NCBI GenBank assembly: GCA_024036415.1 | Contig: JAMWET010005077.1 | Span: 297,501-361,500, forward strand | Reading direction: 5' to 3' | Length of the DNA: 64,000 bases | Origin: Prochilodus magdalenae | Taxonomy: Eukaryota > Chordata > Actinopteri > Characiformes > Prochilodontidae | In this document: positions 30,716-45,900 of the stretch, one piece after another | Layout of the letters: each line of letters starts with the position of its first letter | Position numbering within the stretch: the stretch's first letter is position 1 | Notes under the pieces: model-generated | Told to the model about the DNA's origin: nothing | Databases searched by the model: none | What the model saw: the letters and a program-made list of their open reading frames with translations, nothing else | Position numbers and translations under genes: made by a program

Positions 30716-33700
30716 AACTAAAATCCACCCAGAACATTACTTTAACCTTAATCAGTCAAAAGCGGTTGCAGATTACCAAAAGAAGGATTAGCAAAGGAAA
30801 ATATTTGCGAAAGAACTAGGCAGACTGTGGCCAAGTATCAGTTTTTCCCTTTCCCCTCTGGCAATGATACTGTCCCGCTGGCACATAGGCAGCTTTGCTA
30901 ATGCAGGTTACGTCTTCTCAGACGTTTGCGAAGTCCCGACCGTTAAACAGAAGCATGTGTTTTTTGGAGTTGATGAGTTGATTTGGTGGCAGTGGAGAGC
31001 AGGGTCTGTTGGTGTGCGCTGGGTCACGGCCTGAGCATCGCCACAGAAACAAAGAGAGCCTGTGCTGGCAGCGTACACTCAGGCGCCATGAGTGAGGAAG
31101 TCTGTGGAATCTCAGCAGGCGCACGCTTCTGCAAGCTCACACTGGGCACAGCGCAGAGGGACAAAATGTGCACCGGCTCATTTTTAGGGATGTAAACATT
31201 ACTGTACCTTATGCTTCAGGGTCACGTATCCGGTTTCCTTTGTACTGTGTGAAATCGGTATGGAAGTTTGGAGAGCTGATCTGAGAGTAGTTCTTTAATT
31301 AAAAGTAGAAATTGCTGTTTAAAGAGCGACGCATTAACTTTAGTTCAGGCTTTAGAACCTGCAGCTATTGCAGTACAATAGAAGACCAACTGGGGTGGTT
31401 TAATGCGCGTAGCCTTTTGGTAAGTTACAGTCTTTAACCGCTGAACACTCTGATGAGTTTTAGAGGATTCATTTCACTACAGTAGGATTTCTGTGTATGC
31501 TTAGGCTTCCAGTTCAGTCCATGTTTAGAGCCATGACATAGAACTATCAAGGCCTGTGCAAATATCCTGCGTCTCTACTGCAGCCTTCTCTTTGGTATTT
31601 TAATGACTTCAGATGAGAGCGTGTGATATCCGGGCAAGTGCCACTCTCAAAGGCTTCAAAGGACAGCCTGTACACATAAAACAAACATATGAAGTTTATG
31701 AAGTTATATGCAATGCAAATGTAAGGCAATTAGAGATGCAAATGAATTTCAGGTCAGACTGCAAATAATTGCGTGATTCATAATGTCTCACAGAGGGACC
31801 TAAAGGTGTGCATAAATGATTTTGGATTTCACAAAATGACACAGTTGGCACACTCATAATCCGAGATATGACAGGACCCCATTGCTGGAGATCAGAGTCT
31901 GGAATTACTTTCTTTTCAGCCAACAGCTGTGAAATGTTACAGTAGGTGGCAGTCTGAGCTCTAAAGCGACCTAGGCAGCTTTGCCAGGGTTAGGGTCTGA
32001 ATTCCTTTCAGTTTCGGGACGTGTCATTTGGGTTAATTGTGTGTGGCTGCTTGAACGAAAGGGTACTCCATATTTCCACTGTGTTGCAATTGCAATGGTA
32101 TCGTCATTTCCAGATATATTGCTTTATCTGGGTCTCTGTTGGTGCCTGTAATGTAGAGGTTTACTGCAGAATCATCTATAAAAAATACTGAGGTTGCTGC
32201 AACGCTATATCTCAGCCAAACCCCCCATATTACTCTTTAGCTGGCTGCAGTTGATATATTTCCTGTGTGTCAGGTTCACCAAGCTAGCGTGGGTCCCAGT
32301 GGATATTGATTCTGTAAAGCAAGGTGTGGTGAAATAGACTTCAGCGAAACAGATTTATTCCCAACTGACGGTTATAAACAAAAAGACACAGAAGAAAAGG
32401 ACGTAATTGAAAACCTAAGTAGCCATCGATTTTGAGAGTTGCCACAGAGAGATCTCTCTAGTGAACCTCAAATCCACCTGGCCCTGGGAGACATCCAGGC
32501 CGGGTTTAAGCAGAAAGGATGGCATTTGTATGGTCGGTAGGAGGTGGCTGCGGAGATCACGGTGGCCTGTAAAGATGGAAGGAGGTGTTTTCTGTCAGTA
32601 ACGGCTAACAAGAATACAAACTAGATTTTTCTGCCAGGCTATTTTCTAAACTCTACAGTGAACACGAAACAGGTCCGTCAACAAAACAGCAGGGAGGTTT
32701 GTACCTGCAGCAAATGACAAAAAATCTTTTGCCAAGCCACAGACAGTTAGTCTGCACTCATTTTTAAAGAGCCATTTTGGTTCAGAATCTTTTGGGGGAT
32801 TTTCTATTAGAACTCTGTATATTTTAAAAGTGCTCCTTCCCACATTCCCAGGACTGCTATTGTAACAAGGACTCATAAATGGTGGAACATTTGTAGGAAA
32901 TGAGTGCCTGTCATTTATCCCAAAACGTTTCTAGGCCATTGTGGCTGGAGTTCGTACAGCAGCTTGACAGCTCAGAGACAGCCATGCTGGAAGCTGGAAC
33001 AGATGACAAAGGTCCTGTTTCTGAGATGCCTTGTTGCAGTGTTGATTCAGCTGTTGTCTCAGACGGCGTGACTTTAGACGCCATGCAGATGACTGTCTAC
33101 TCAGAGCTGATGATCAGGTGTCAGGATCAGACTTGAGACTGTGATTGTGCCTGAGACCTGTTAGGACCTGATTGGAGATAATCAGTTTGAGACTTCCTAG
33201 ATATATTTCTTAAGGAGAGGTGGGGCTTGGAGAAAATATCCATTTGCCATCTGTTCTTTTGCCAAGATGACCAGAATACAATTTGATTCTGGCTTGAGGC
33301 TTAAACACTGAGTCTAGTGTGCCAGGCTGCCAGTAAGTTGTGGTTGTGTTGTCACATGGAAGTTTGGTTTTCTCTGATTGGTCTAAATCCATGGACACAC
33401 TTTATGTTATTAGGTTAAATTTACTCTCTTAAAACATTAGATGTTTTATATAAAGTTGGTTATAATCGTAAAACCCCTAAACTCCAATTGTAGTATAATA
33501 ACGATTCATCTTTCAGCTGAAAGGAGAGATAAATAGATGTATTGTACAATTATTAGCTTGATGGAAACTGTAGCTAGATAGAAACTTAATCCTGATTAGA
33601 AATGACAAGCATATATAGATGGCAGGTCCAATAAAAAAGGGAAATTAAGTGAAATGAATAATAAACACAGAGCAGTTATTTGTAAATCCACTTTGACCTT

Positions 33701-36310
33701 TAAAAGAGAACAGTACAATGACAGTACATTGTTTACATGTCTACTGCAGTGTTTTTGTTAATATATGCTTATTCTGAAATTGATGCCTGCAATGATTCAA
33801 AGTTCAAAAATGTTTATTAAAATCACAGTCATCTGTTTTTTTTATGAGAGATTCTAAGGATTGTACGTTTCTCTCTTGCTATAGTGTCATTAAAAGGTTA
33901 ATTAATCAAGTAATCCAAGAACATCTCTGTGCATAAAGAGTGAAGAAGAAAACTGAATGCCTGTAACCTTCGATCCCACTACATTACTGCTTCTGCATGT
34001 ATGTACTCGGGAATGCATATACAAGTAATTGTCAATAGACACAGTTCATAGCAAGTACAGTACAAGCAAGGACTATAAAATTACATGTTTCATTGATTTT
34101 GTAAGCAAAATAAGTTACCACATTCTCTACTGGGAACAAACTTCTTTGTATTCTGCTAATTTTAGCGCACAGTTTTAACTTATTTGGTGAATATTATGTA
34201 TGGCATGAATAAAATAAACTATTACATTTATTACAGGCCATATTTTTCCTAATATGCATAAATAAATGGTAATTGGGCACTAAATGCGCTCAGGTCTGTT
34301 TTCTTTAGCAGAAACGTAATTATTTTCGTGTAAATCAACCCAAATGTTAGCATACAACTGCATGTCAATAATGTCCAGAAATGCTGCTGACTGCTCTGGG
34401 CTTGAGCTCATTTGAAATGGTGTTACAACAGCGTGTTATGATCAGAGCCTGAAGAGCCTTTCAGAACCAGTTGAGTTGGTGTTATCAGTCCCCTAAATGA
34501 TTATTAAGAGTTGTTAAATGCCAGTGTGATGTAACACAGTGGTGTTCCTCTCCCAACTGTATTTGGAATGTGTTGCAGACAGCAAAGTTGGAATGAGCGT
34601 ACATTCACAACAGCAAATACCTGTTCCTAATTTAAAGCTTTCATCTCAAACAGAATTTACCAATCAGTGCTTTATGTTTATATCAGCATTTCACACGACC
34701 AGCTTAGTTGGAATTGAGATTTGTATCAGCAGTTTGTCGACTATTTTCTTAGAAAAGAAGGCCATTAAGCAACAGTAACAGTAGCGTACGTGTTTAAAAA
34801 ATACAAATGAGTAATTAAGTGCATCTGTTTGAATGGAACTGACTTCACTTAAAGATCACTAGGACAATACTTTTTTAAACTAGGACATTTGATGTTGTAC
34901 TTCCTGTGGCAGTTTTGCCCCTTTTTTCCCCAGGTGAATCCATTTACATCCTTTACTACATTGCACAGGCTCCCTACCTGTACTCTGCACAATGACAATC
35001 TAAAGTTGAATCTAATGATAACCGCAGAAATGTTTCAAATTGATTAATCATTATTAGAACTCCTCCCTGTTTTCTGCTAGTTTGTTTGGTGTGCCTGATT
35101 GCTTTGTAGCGGTGTTGTTGTCCAGACTCTGTTTTTCTTCTTCTTTAGCATAAATGAAAGCCTATCTTGTCAGGCATGCTGTGGGAAGGGCCTTCTACAG
35201 TCAAGGCTGTGAATCCTGGAGATGAATTTTTAAAGATGTTTCTGCTACCGCTGGCATCAAGAGAACCTTGTTTTACTCCACTAAATCTACAGCCAGAGTC
35301 CGCAGCGTGAGCAGCATTCACTATGAAACATTCCTGTTTTGTTGAGATGTAATTGTAGTTATATTTTTTCCCTTTTTTTCAAACATACTGAAAATTGCCT
35401 CTGATTGCTTCATTGCTGTTTTGTGTTGAAGCTATGATTAGGAATGATGCCCTACATATTCAGTCAAATCCATGTCTTTAGGCGAGGTGAGCAATTTCAG
35501 TACGTTTTTGCTTCGCGGATGGATTTAGCCTTTGAACTGCTGAGGAGCTTATTCGGATTGCTGAAGAATGCACTATAAAGCTTTCTGAGCTTGAATATAT
35601 TATGGGATTTGTGTTATATTGCCTATATGCCTATATGGCTCTGTTTGTTCATACACTGAGCTTTATTGAGACTGTCGGGAAGACTACATCCTGATCTCGG
35701 CGGCTCATGTGAATGTGTGTTTTGTTTGTGGGCGCCCTGTGGCCCCTGATGTTACGGGTTGGATGTGGAACTTGAAAGACTTTCTGATTGGCCTCCGCCC
35801 CTCTCTGCACACCTTGTCCAGCCCCTTCTGGGCCTTCAAGTGAATAGTTCAGAGAGGGCTGCCACTCACTAGACTGAAACCTGCATGCTCTGCATTCTCT
35901 GTGGTCGATGAAAGCAGAAAATGATGAATAAATAAAAAAACGCACTAGAAAACAGGAATCGACGGCAAGGTCTTTGTCAGCCGTAGTCAGAGGTTGTCAT
36001 GGCAATGCGGACAGTGGGTTTGTGAGGAGGGTTTTCTGCGAAGGCAGCACGCTTTGCAGTGTTACTGCAGTGTTACCGCTTACATCCATCTCACACTGGA
36101 GGGCTTGGCATGTTTATGTGATGAATCTGGAAGATTTCATGAGTGTAAACAGAAAATGATTCAGGTGGATCCATTTTTGGGTTTCTTCAGCTGTTAACTT
36201 GAGCTGGTTTCACTCTAATAGACCTGATAGCAGCTCTGAGTTCAAATAAAAAGTTAAAAGTGCTCCTAGTTGTCAAAAAAGTTTATTATATAATCACAAA
36301 AATAATACTC
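30716..36310. other. Long intronic stretch, nothing recognised
   Basis: No transposon ends, RNA genes or conserved exons were recognised. Short frames only. The AT content is high throughout, especially at 33400-34300. Confidence 0.45.
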
Positions 36311-36311
36311 C

Positions 36312-36622
36312 TTTAAAGGGCCCATATCATGAAAAACTGCATTTTTCTCGACCTCTTTTTAAAATATAGTCCCAAGTAATATGTAAACATTGTTAAACGT
36401 TTTCCATTCACTCTGAAAGGTTTTCTGATCATACAAGGCCGACAATCAGAACAGAGCCTCTTATCTTAGATCAGTCACAGGCACAGAAAAAAAAACAACC
36501 AGCTTTAATCTAAGCAATAAGTTGGAAAATGGTCATGTAAAATTGATTGGTCCATAAAACTACACAGATGTTGTAAGTTCAAGGAACAAAAATAATGCCA
36601 AAATATAGCATACTGGCTCTTT
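36312..36622. mobile_element. Probable MITE with TTTAAAGGGCC-type ends
   Basis: The left end CTTTAAAGGGCCCATATCAT pairs imperfectly with the reverse of the right end GCATACTGGCTCTTTAA. The interior of about 270 bases has no frame. Its ends resemble a frequent teleost non-autonomous DNA transposon. Confidence 0.5.
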
Positions 36623-39602
36623 AATGTTTTCCAATGCAAGTTGAGTTATTTTGCTGATGCAAAAGCAACAACAAGAGCAGAACAATATTGCTATGGGTGG
36701 AAATTTGCTAAGATTTAACTCATATTTGAAACCTATATTTGACATGCATATTGTACAGATGGGCAGAATGTTTGTGATTACACTAAAATGTCTCCAATTT
36801 CATAATTTTACTGAATTTGTAACCCTATATAATAAATGTTACATATAATGCTAATCCAGGTAGGTGTGTGCATTTTATAAAAGGCTATAAATGGCTACAG
36901 ATCTACAGATATGGATAGATATGCAGATATGAAAAAAAACATTGCACACTGGCAATGACCCATGATTTCTACATTCCTAGTATTTTCTTCACTCCCTGGA
37001 GAAGAGAATTGTTGGCTACATCAGAATTATGGTCAAAGGGTGATGCCAAATTCTAAGGCTGATTATATCTCAGAATCTAGACTAGAGTTTTTTATTGATT
37101 GATAAAAACGCATTTGAGAGCTTCTGTTATGAGAAAAATACTGTAATTTCAGAAATAACAATACCACCCTGAAATAAGAGCTACACAAACCTTAATTCAC
37201 TGAAATGGTTCTGCATGAAACATATCTTCATAAACTTCTTTACTAACTTTATGGTTGGATGTTATTCTTAATAAATTTTAATGTACTATGGAATCTAACT
37301 TCATATTAGAGACAGTTCACTACAGCACCACAACTGATTTTGTCAGAAATGATCTTGCTATCGTTTGTACTTTAGTATTGTTCTTAAAAGTGTATCAAGC
37401 ACTTAAGAACTTAAATGCACAAATAAAAGGTTTTCGTGTATAAGTAGATGTACAGAGGACCCTGTAACCTTACTATATATGGTGCCTGGGGAGGGAAAGG
37501 CTCTGGGCTTTGGGTGAATTATAGGATGAGGGGATTTCTCTGAGGAGAGGTACTTACTAGGAATTACCTGGTTGCCAAGCAACAGACGTGGGCATACCTC
37601 ACACTACGAGAGAAAGAGAGCGCACTACTCCTCCGTCCTGCTTACATGGGCTCTGCTGACTCAATATCATTCATTATTCATGAGCTAGACTATGAGAGGG
37701 TGCGGAGTGGGTGTCAAAGGGAAATTCAGTTTTAGGGACAATGGCCTGGATACAAAAGGTTACCTTTATTCTAGATAGGGAGCATCCTCCATGGCTCTTT
37801 TTATGTAGTACAAGTCAAACTAGGAAAAAACGCATCCCCTAAGGTCTAGGTTCTGAGGGCATGATCAATTTTTAAATATGTTTGTTTCAGCGCCTCAGTG
37901 TTAGCTAAGGAAGATAAGAAGGCTAGAGATAATCTGTTTTCTTAACTTCCAACTTAATCCTATTAAATATGGATAGTCATGTTTATTTAATTTGGCTTTA
38001 TTGTTATTAAATTAATCGCCAGCCTACTGGAATTAGGTGGTGTAAAAAGACGGATGGATGGATGTTTTGAAGTTGATTGGTTCTTGGTGCAGAATCCACA
38101 TTTTAGGTTCAGGAGCATGTCTTTTTATATGAATTAAGAAACAAGAGATTTAGCCACACACTGTGCCCTTGCTACACTGTTACATGCAAAATTTTCTTTT
38201 TTCACTGTAAAACGTGCAAAAATGACTTCATGTTTTTACAAGCAATTGAACAAGTTTTACTCAACTCTAAATACTTTGTGCTTTACTAAATGTTTTTAGG
38301 TTTAATAAACCTTGTTCATTTATTTGTAGCAACATCAAGTCATTTCTTTAGGTTGGACCAGTGAAACACTTTTTACAGTGTACAGTGTGAAATGCCAGGG
38401 CAAACCAGGAACCTGATGTCTGTAAAAAGAAGCTTGCAATGGCTATGACTTTGTGGGATCCCTATGGGGTTTAAATAGCCAGTTAAGGCCACATTAAACA
38501 ATGTGAAAGGTGGTAATCAGAAAAATGTGGATGCTCATAACCCTTCCCCAGCAGGTGTAATGGATCCTGATGATTACATAGTAAAGCAGGGTGGCTCTAC
38601 CCACCACTTTTACACTTTTATGAGACAAAAGCTTTTTTAACCTGACCTGAAATGCTCGGAGCAATTGTATAACGAAAAGCCTATTTTAGCTGCAGTAGCT
38701 TCCGACGCTTTGCTTTTATAGATATGTTTGTACAGGCACAGTTACACATACTTGCCTTATCTGAAAATGGCCAAAAGCTTCTCTGAAGTACTGACTGGTG
38801 ATGCAGTGATGCTACGTGCCACACAGCATACATTAGCTTATCTGACAGAACGCCCACGCTCTGTGTTCTGATCTCGTTTGTTCCAGCTTGGGGGTCTAAA
38901 GCCAGCTGCCCTGCTGTCTGTCCAGCAAACCAAGAGGCCCAGCATTAATGATCGGTCATCAAATGGAGTTTGCTTTGCCAGTGTGAAACCTGAAATCCCT
39001 ATAGCTGTGTTTATTCACGTCAGTATGGCAGCAGGTGTGTGTCCTGTAAAATGAACTTCTAATTCAGTGCTCTGCCTCAGAAAGGGCTATTCTGATGTAA
39101 TGTGTGGTCTCGTTCCAACTTTTAAAAATGTGCTTTCAGTTCCTCCTTCCTATTGAGTTCTGCACACTCGACAAGCCTACTGCGAAAGGAGTCTGTCACC
39201 ATCAACTGCCCACGCCAGAACCAGCCATCATCACAAACACACACATTTCCACGAACAGGGAGCCTGATAGTGAGCCCTAACATGACTGACTAAGGAAATG
39301 CGAACCCACTCTAGCACTCTGGGAAGAAAGACGATAGGTGTCAAATGTGGGCAAATGTGGTGGAGCTGTGTGTGGGGCAGGCTGTGAAGAGGCTCTCAAG
39401 GCCTCTTTCCTCAGGCAGCTGGAGGATCTGTGGTTGATCTGTGGTTGCTTTGTGCTTGCCCTGCGTTGTTGGTTGTTTTTGTTCATTCCCAGGTAGACTA
39501 GAAAAAGGAACTTCAGTTTGGTTTATGGACAGACTTTAACTGCCTGTTTCAACAAATCAGTTGTCTATTAAAATCCATTGCTTGAACCTAGGTCAGCTTT
39601 AT
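36623..39602. other. Intronic stretch with one X-box-like motif
   Basis: No gene or well-defined element. GTTGCCAAGCAAC at 37571-37583 is an RFX-like palindrome. A phrase near 38020-38060 (CAGCCTACTGGAATTAGG, then ACGGATGGATGGATG) may be the tail of a dispersed repeat. Confidence 0.4.
37571..37583. promoter_or_regulatory. X-box (RFX-type) like palindrome in the intron
   Basis: GTTGCCAAGCAAC keeps both half-sites GTTGCC and AGCAAC. Its flanks are more GC-balanced than the surrounding intron. It is a candidate element only. Confidence 0.3.
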
Positions 39603-39705
39603 CATTCGCCCTGTGACGGGGTTGGCGGCCTGTCCAGGGTGTTTCTTACCTTCCGCCTATTGAATGCTGGGATAGGCTTCAGCACCCCCAATGACGAAGA
39701 GGTAC
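39603..39705 (+). repeat. Fragment of common fish dispersed repeat
   Basis: CCTGTCCAGGGTGTTTCTTA and GCTGGGATAGGCTTCAGCAC match the fragment at 17278-17372 in the same order. The rest of the repeat is missing. Confidence 0.6.
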
Positions 39706-42219
39706 AAAAGCAAATCATAATATTCTATAATGTTGTATGTTATATTTTATTAAGGGTACATTTATTATTTTAGATTTACTAAAAGCCTTTACTTAAAGCA
39801 TCTGCAGGGTAGAGTTTTTTGCCTTGTCATGTACTTTTCAGATCATTTACATGCAGAAACACCAATATAGCACACTCACAGGAAAAACATAAGCATAGTG
39901 ATTCATCTTTAATGTTTTCAGTTTGTCAGAGCACTAGAAAAATACAAGTACAATATTTAAGACTATAATAGAATACAAATGGGAAATGTTGAAATGGCAG
40001 CATAACATGTGGCTTGATTCTTTCAGACCTTACAGTAGCAAAACCAAAACCATATCAGATAAAATACGTTTTACTGTTGACTCACTACGCTAAATGCGGT
40101 CAGCAGGATTCACTTCCTAATTAGGTAAATGGTCAGCAAGCACAGAACGTGCGACTATGAAGTATCATGGTCATAAATCTTCCCCGCTGCTGTGCTTTAA
40201 ACGCTGCATTCCTTCACCAGCGCTGTGACTGTTATTGTTTGCAAGTGTGAGGAACGGCCAAAAGGGAGCGAGGCGCACTGGGAGGCCTGGGTGGAAAAGG
40301 AGGCAGTAGGAAACCGTGCATATCTGAGATAGAACTGTTGCTCTTTACCTAGTGAAATAGTATCTACAGAACGAAAGCAAGTGATTAGTGAGTCTATAGC
40401 GGACAGCAGCTTCATGCTGCCAGGCTGTCTAGAGCTGTGTAATGAGTCAGGGTGTTAGCGGGCAGCCTGTGTGAAGACTCATCTAAAGGCATTCGGTTTG
40501 AAATGGGCTTCAAAGGCAACAATATGGCAACATGTTGCCAAGATATCGACAGAGTTAGAGATAACAGACTGATACTTCAGTGACTGATCTGATACCTGTA
40601 ACTCTGTAGAAAAACAGTTCAGAAGTTAATAGCAATTAAAAAGTAACTTGTATACACAGTCTGGTCTTTTTCCACTCCACTGTGTTGCCTCCACAGACTT
40701 CATTCAGCGTTTTTTGACTAGAGTGGAGCAGGTGCACAGGTGTGGCCTGTTTTGTCCTACCAAGACTCCACCTATGCTGCTTCAGTTAGAGGTGCCGCAG
40801 CCAATGACCTAATTGGCCGGGAACAGTTTGACAGCAGGTTACGTATTTCAGGGCGGTTGAAAGGATCCTCTGCATGCATGCGACGGGGAACACTGGCTGT
40901 GAAATATGATGTGGTGCTGATAGTGTGCTGCTGCCAGTGGGTTTTCATATGAGCCCACCTTATGGATTCCCCTCTGAAGTGCACTCTCCTGCTTAGAGAG
41001 CATGTCATGCTTAGTTTGGGCTTATATAATGGAGAGGAGTCAAATCAGGGCCAGTACTTGAAACTTGTGAAAGTGTATGAAAGAAGACAGAGAAACATTC
41101 CCGCTGTGTTTATATCCTGTGAACTACAGGGTGTTAATCTTCACGGCAAACAACCTCTCTGTTAGGAGCAGACGATAGATTCGTATTGTCTCGCGCAAAG
41201 CTGAGAAAAAAGGAACCAAAACGTTAGGATTGTGGACGGAGGTGGATTGAAGTGAGACCATTACAGTTATTTATCTTAATGCTCCTTTAAACTGCCGTTC
41301 AATGAAGTTTGATTGTCGAGTAATTGAATCTTTTAATAATAATGAGAACCTCAATGATTGTTCATGGTTGTAATGACACCTGGATCTTAGCCCAGAACAG
41401 CGTGCCATACAGCTCCGAATTAGGCTTTATGGATTGGGAATCAGTGGGCTATCAGTGAAGAGAGAAGGTGGAGAAAAGCATCAGGTTCACAGGATCGACT
41501 GTGTGAGTCTTGCTTGCTATGGAGTGTCTCTGGGTCATTGGTGTGGAGGGGCTGAGTTCTGAGAAACCAGATCAAAGCCTAAAGTGCACGGGGAAATACA
41601 TCACAACTCCTGCAATTTTAAAATAGTCAGGGACCAGGAGCTCGAACTTCAAAGGCAGTTTATTTCCAAGATACGCAAATGGGGCCTGTTGCAGCAGTGA
41701 AGAAAAAATAGCTTACTCCGGGAAGCTTTGTATTTTTAAAGATAGCAGTAAACTGTGCACACCTTCCCCACACATGTTGAAGAACATTACCTGCTGGATG
41801 CAGAGGAATCTCGGAATAGAGCCACCTTAGCGTCTCAGAACAGCTAGCCTAGTGCTTCATTGTGAAATGGGCCAGGGCTTCATATCGCCTCACCTTTTGC
41901 CAACAGAAATATCCTGCTTAGACAAGGCAGAGTGCTTTCCTTTATTCAGTTCAATGTCAGTGTTATGATAATTTGGACATTTCAAATACTGGATCCAGAA
42001 ATTATTACCTTTTTACCTTTTACCTCTCCAACCTACTAACTAATCATGTGGTGGTATCTACTCATATGCACACATGGCTTTGTTTATTCATTGGCAGATA
42101 TTCAAGACTGTGAAAGGTCAGAGGTCACCTTTTCATTTATTTTTTTTCCAGGTCAAGCTGGTCATAGGCCCCGCAGAGTGCATTTTTTCATCTGTATTCT
42201 TCTCTGATGTTCTCTGTGG
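39706..42219. other. Intronic stretch, nothing recognised
   Basis: Unique-looking sequence; short frames only. Confidence 0.45.
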
Positions 42220-42960
42220 CTTTTGTAGTAGAAAAAAATGGCCAAAAATGAATTTATGCGCCCATTTCCGACTATATGATTCATGTCAAGGATGAAACAA
42301 GCTGTTTTTCTTTTTTTAGTGGGTTTATGAATAAATTGATGGGCTATGATTGGCTGGTTTACCACAAGACACTGCAGTGATCACACAGGGGCCACATGTC
42401 AAAATAGCAACAGACAGGAAAATAAAATGAACCGCAGTGTAAACAGAGATAATATATAAGACTTAAAGTAGCTGATCTGGTGTAAATAAGGTGGGTTGTT
42501 TATTTAGCTGTGCTGGTTACTTGGAGCTTGCTTGTAGCTAGCCTACCATGTACTAGCTACTTACTTTTGATCTTGGCATCAACAGAAAGTATATAAAACT
42601 ATCAACCATCAATAAGTGGATAAAAATACACAGCATGGCTGCTACTTACAGGTTGCTGTTGGGGTTGTGACGCTAATAAAGGTGTAACTGCTTCTCTCTT
42701 TAGTGTCTTCAGTGTAAAATACTTAATGAAACGGTTTGAAAACTGTCCAGACTGAAAGCTAACTAACAACTTTGTTGTACAGGGTCTTGTTAAATATGTG
42801 AGGGCTGAAGTTGGAGTTGTATTCAATGGCTTGCTTTGTGAATTCCACCTTAAATGGAACAAGTTTAGGTTGCGTTTAATGCGAAACCCATCATTTGATT
42901 AAAAACTGGCAAATAGGAAGCCGACTTGAAACACTTTGAAGGATAAACATTCGGTCCTGT
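42220..42960 (+). repeat. Interspersed repeat 'R2', + strand copy in the intron
   Basis: Matches 13205-13930 over most of its length and the - strand copy at 6660-7560. Shared landmarks include ACACAGCATGGCTGCTAC, GTGTCTTCAGTGTAAAATAC and CTTGTTAAATAT. The start near 42230 (ATGGCCAAAAATGA) also matches a fragment at 58480. No transposase frame; class unknown. Confidence 0.55.
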
Positions 42961-45900
42961 GACTTGCTTTCAGTTTTAACATACTTCTTATAAATACCTT
43001 CAAAGTTAGTCACGCTCGCAATAATATTTCTAAATTTAGAGTAATAATTCTAAATTTAGACTAGTCAGTCCATAAAACCTTTATTCACATACAGTATAGT
43101 GCTGCACTGCAAATTTTCTTTTCTCTGTAACATCAGAATCAGACTATACAACTTCAGCTTGATTTTCCCACTGTTTGGCCGAAGCCGAGACGATTTCCAT
43201 CATCGGGCCCGAATACAAGCATCAGAACAAAGGAACGGGTGGTGTAGTGTGAAATGCTGAGAAGCGACACGACTGCCTAATTTGACCTCTCCTACAACAT
43301 GTTTCTCGGCACTGACCCTCACAAATGCTCTCTGGCACGCATATATAAACATGGCAAGGAGATAAAGGGATGTTGCCCCAGTTCACTTATAACAATAACA
43401 TCCTCTAAGAAATGAACAGTGCTACAACATTTTAGCAAAATGCTAACAGCTGGTGCTTAATAAAGTATAGACATATTGTACCAGTATCTTTGTGACACCC
43501 AGGTATTACTCTACAATTGGGTATTTTTTTTTCTTTCTTTCTATTTGGAATACAAAACCACATGTACTGCTTGTGTATCCATGATTGACAGTTTATTAAC
43601 CCTCCTCTAGGTGATTGGTTGGCATCAAACGTGTAGTGCATTGCTATTGCTATTCACCTGACCAAGACATGGTACGAATTTATGGCAGTATGATTGCCTT
43701 GTTTAGTCTGATCTCACCATGACCGCTTCTTGACAGCTATACATCCTTTCACAAACCCAGCATTGAGTTGTCTTCTCACAGTGGAAGGACGGATAGAAAC
43801 GCATGTGAATGTTTTCGGATCTGAAGCGAGAGTACAGCATCATTCTTGTATCCCTCAAAGATTTACATGTATCTATAGGTGCCAGTTTGGTGGCCTACCA
43901 GGTACTGCACAGTTGTAAGGAGTCTCAATTTTTCTTGATTATTATTTATATTGTATATCTATCTTTATATGTATTTATATTGTTTCATTTAAAATGTATG
44001 CTTTAGCTGTGTTAGATATACATGGGAAAATAAAGGTGTGTTTGGGTAGTTGCTTATGTTAATGTAAAAGAGAAGAGGAATGTCCTTTGACTTTATTGGA
44101 AAAAGTTTTTGTGGGAGAGCACAGCTGTACCTCCTTTAATTTAAGAGTGGAAGGATGGAAGATTTAACATGGCAGTAGGTGAAAAAAAATATATAGAGTG
44201 GACAAATTATTTACTGATAAATCTGATGTAACACTTATTGTTGGAGTCTTCTGTGTTACTGTTAGTAACTCCCTGCATCAAGAAATGACTCTGAGGGCAT
44301 TACTGCCTGGATACATGCGCTTCCAGAGCAGCAAAATGAGCAAAATAGTTCCAGGAAAACCTCAAGATCATCTTCATTTAATACAATAATGTGCAGAGCA
44401 GTGGAACGTCTGGCCACACTCGTCTCTCCTACAGTGGAAAAGTAATTAAGAGGCCAGACAGAGCTGCCATCATTTGTGCTCTCACAGCTCTATTTCATGC
44501 TCAGGTAGCCAAAAACATTTACTTTGCTGATTGTTTGCGCTGGGGAGGGTAATGAACCCATTACCTAATTTGGCTTTTTACAGTTGTTCTATAAGTGTTT
44601 TTGTGTCGTCTTATATTACAAGCTTCCCTGACACATTTCTGAGTACAGATCAGCTGTATATTTGTAAGGTGCTGGTTATATTTCTGCTTACATCTTTGTT
44701 TGTGTAATGCTGTTTACTCAGGAGCTGTTACACTCAAAGGGTCATCTGCTGTGGTTGTTGAACAAGCCATACATTACATGTACAAGTGACTGCATCTCTT
44801 CAGTTCTCCTCATCTGGTCAATGTGTTTAAAACATACATAATAATCTGAAGTAGCTCACACCAGAAAAATTATATTATCTTTATATCACATTTATTATAC
44901 ACTGGCATTCTGGTGTGGGGTGTGTTCTCATGGCATGGATTAAACACATCATTGCTTAATACGTCTTACTGTTTGGTGAACATTTGTAGCCCGTCATGGA
45001 CTTTATGTACCCCACAACCATGGGATATTCCAGTAGGATTATGCTCAGTACCATGCCCAGTTCCCAAGAATTGGTAAGAGCAGTGTTCTGGAGAGTTTTA
45101 ACAAATGGTGTAGCCTGCACAATCGACCAATCAAGGAATACCAACATTCGAACTCGTTTTGCCATGAGCACTTTGACCAGTGTACTAACTTAGTCACAAG
45201 ATAATACCTCAACCCTTTTGGTATACAGGTGTGGGTGTTCCCTAGTCCTCCCCTGGGGTAACACCACTTCATAATCAGTTTACATATTTCCATCCTATGA
45301 TTTTTGGTATACTCAGAAACAGGTCTTTAGGCACAGAGACCAGTCACGCAGTGAGTACTTATGTTTGCAACCAGTCAGAGTATTATCATTTAGTCTAAAT
45401 GTCTTGCCTGCTTTACCTTATTTACCAGTACACAAAGCTGTGGCAATACCAAATGTGCTGTTAACAGAGGATCTCTCTTAATAAGATATGATGTATCATT
45501 ATCTAGTAATACGACCACTGGGCACGCCTGGGTAATCCTGGATTGCACATAAGCGGGCATTAATATTGAGTGTCTCATAGGTACGCAATTCATTTATTCA
45601 ATTATACAGATTTCATTTGCCAGTTGTTTAAACATGTTTGATTGAAATGTGGGTTGATACTCTATCTCAGATTTTGCTAATCAGATGTGGGATGTATATA
45701 AATGGCAACTGTATTATCAAGACGTCAGGATATGTATATTCAGTAGGGACAGTTAAAAAAGACGCATGAGTGTAAGAGATGCAGACATGAGACAAATGTC
45801 TTTTGTATATAAAACAACATTCAGCAGCACTTTTGCCGTTGTTGCATCTGATTCTACCTCATGTTGCTCCTGATAAGTCATGGTTGTGGGCATATGCATT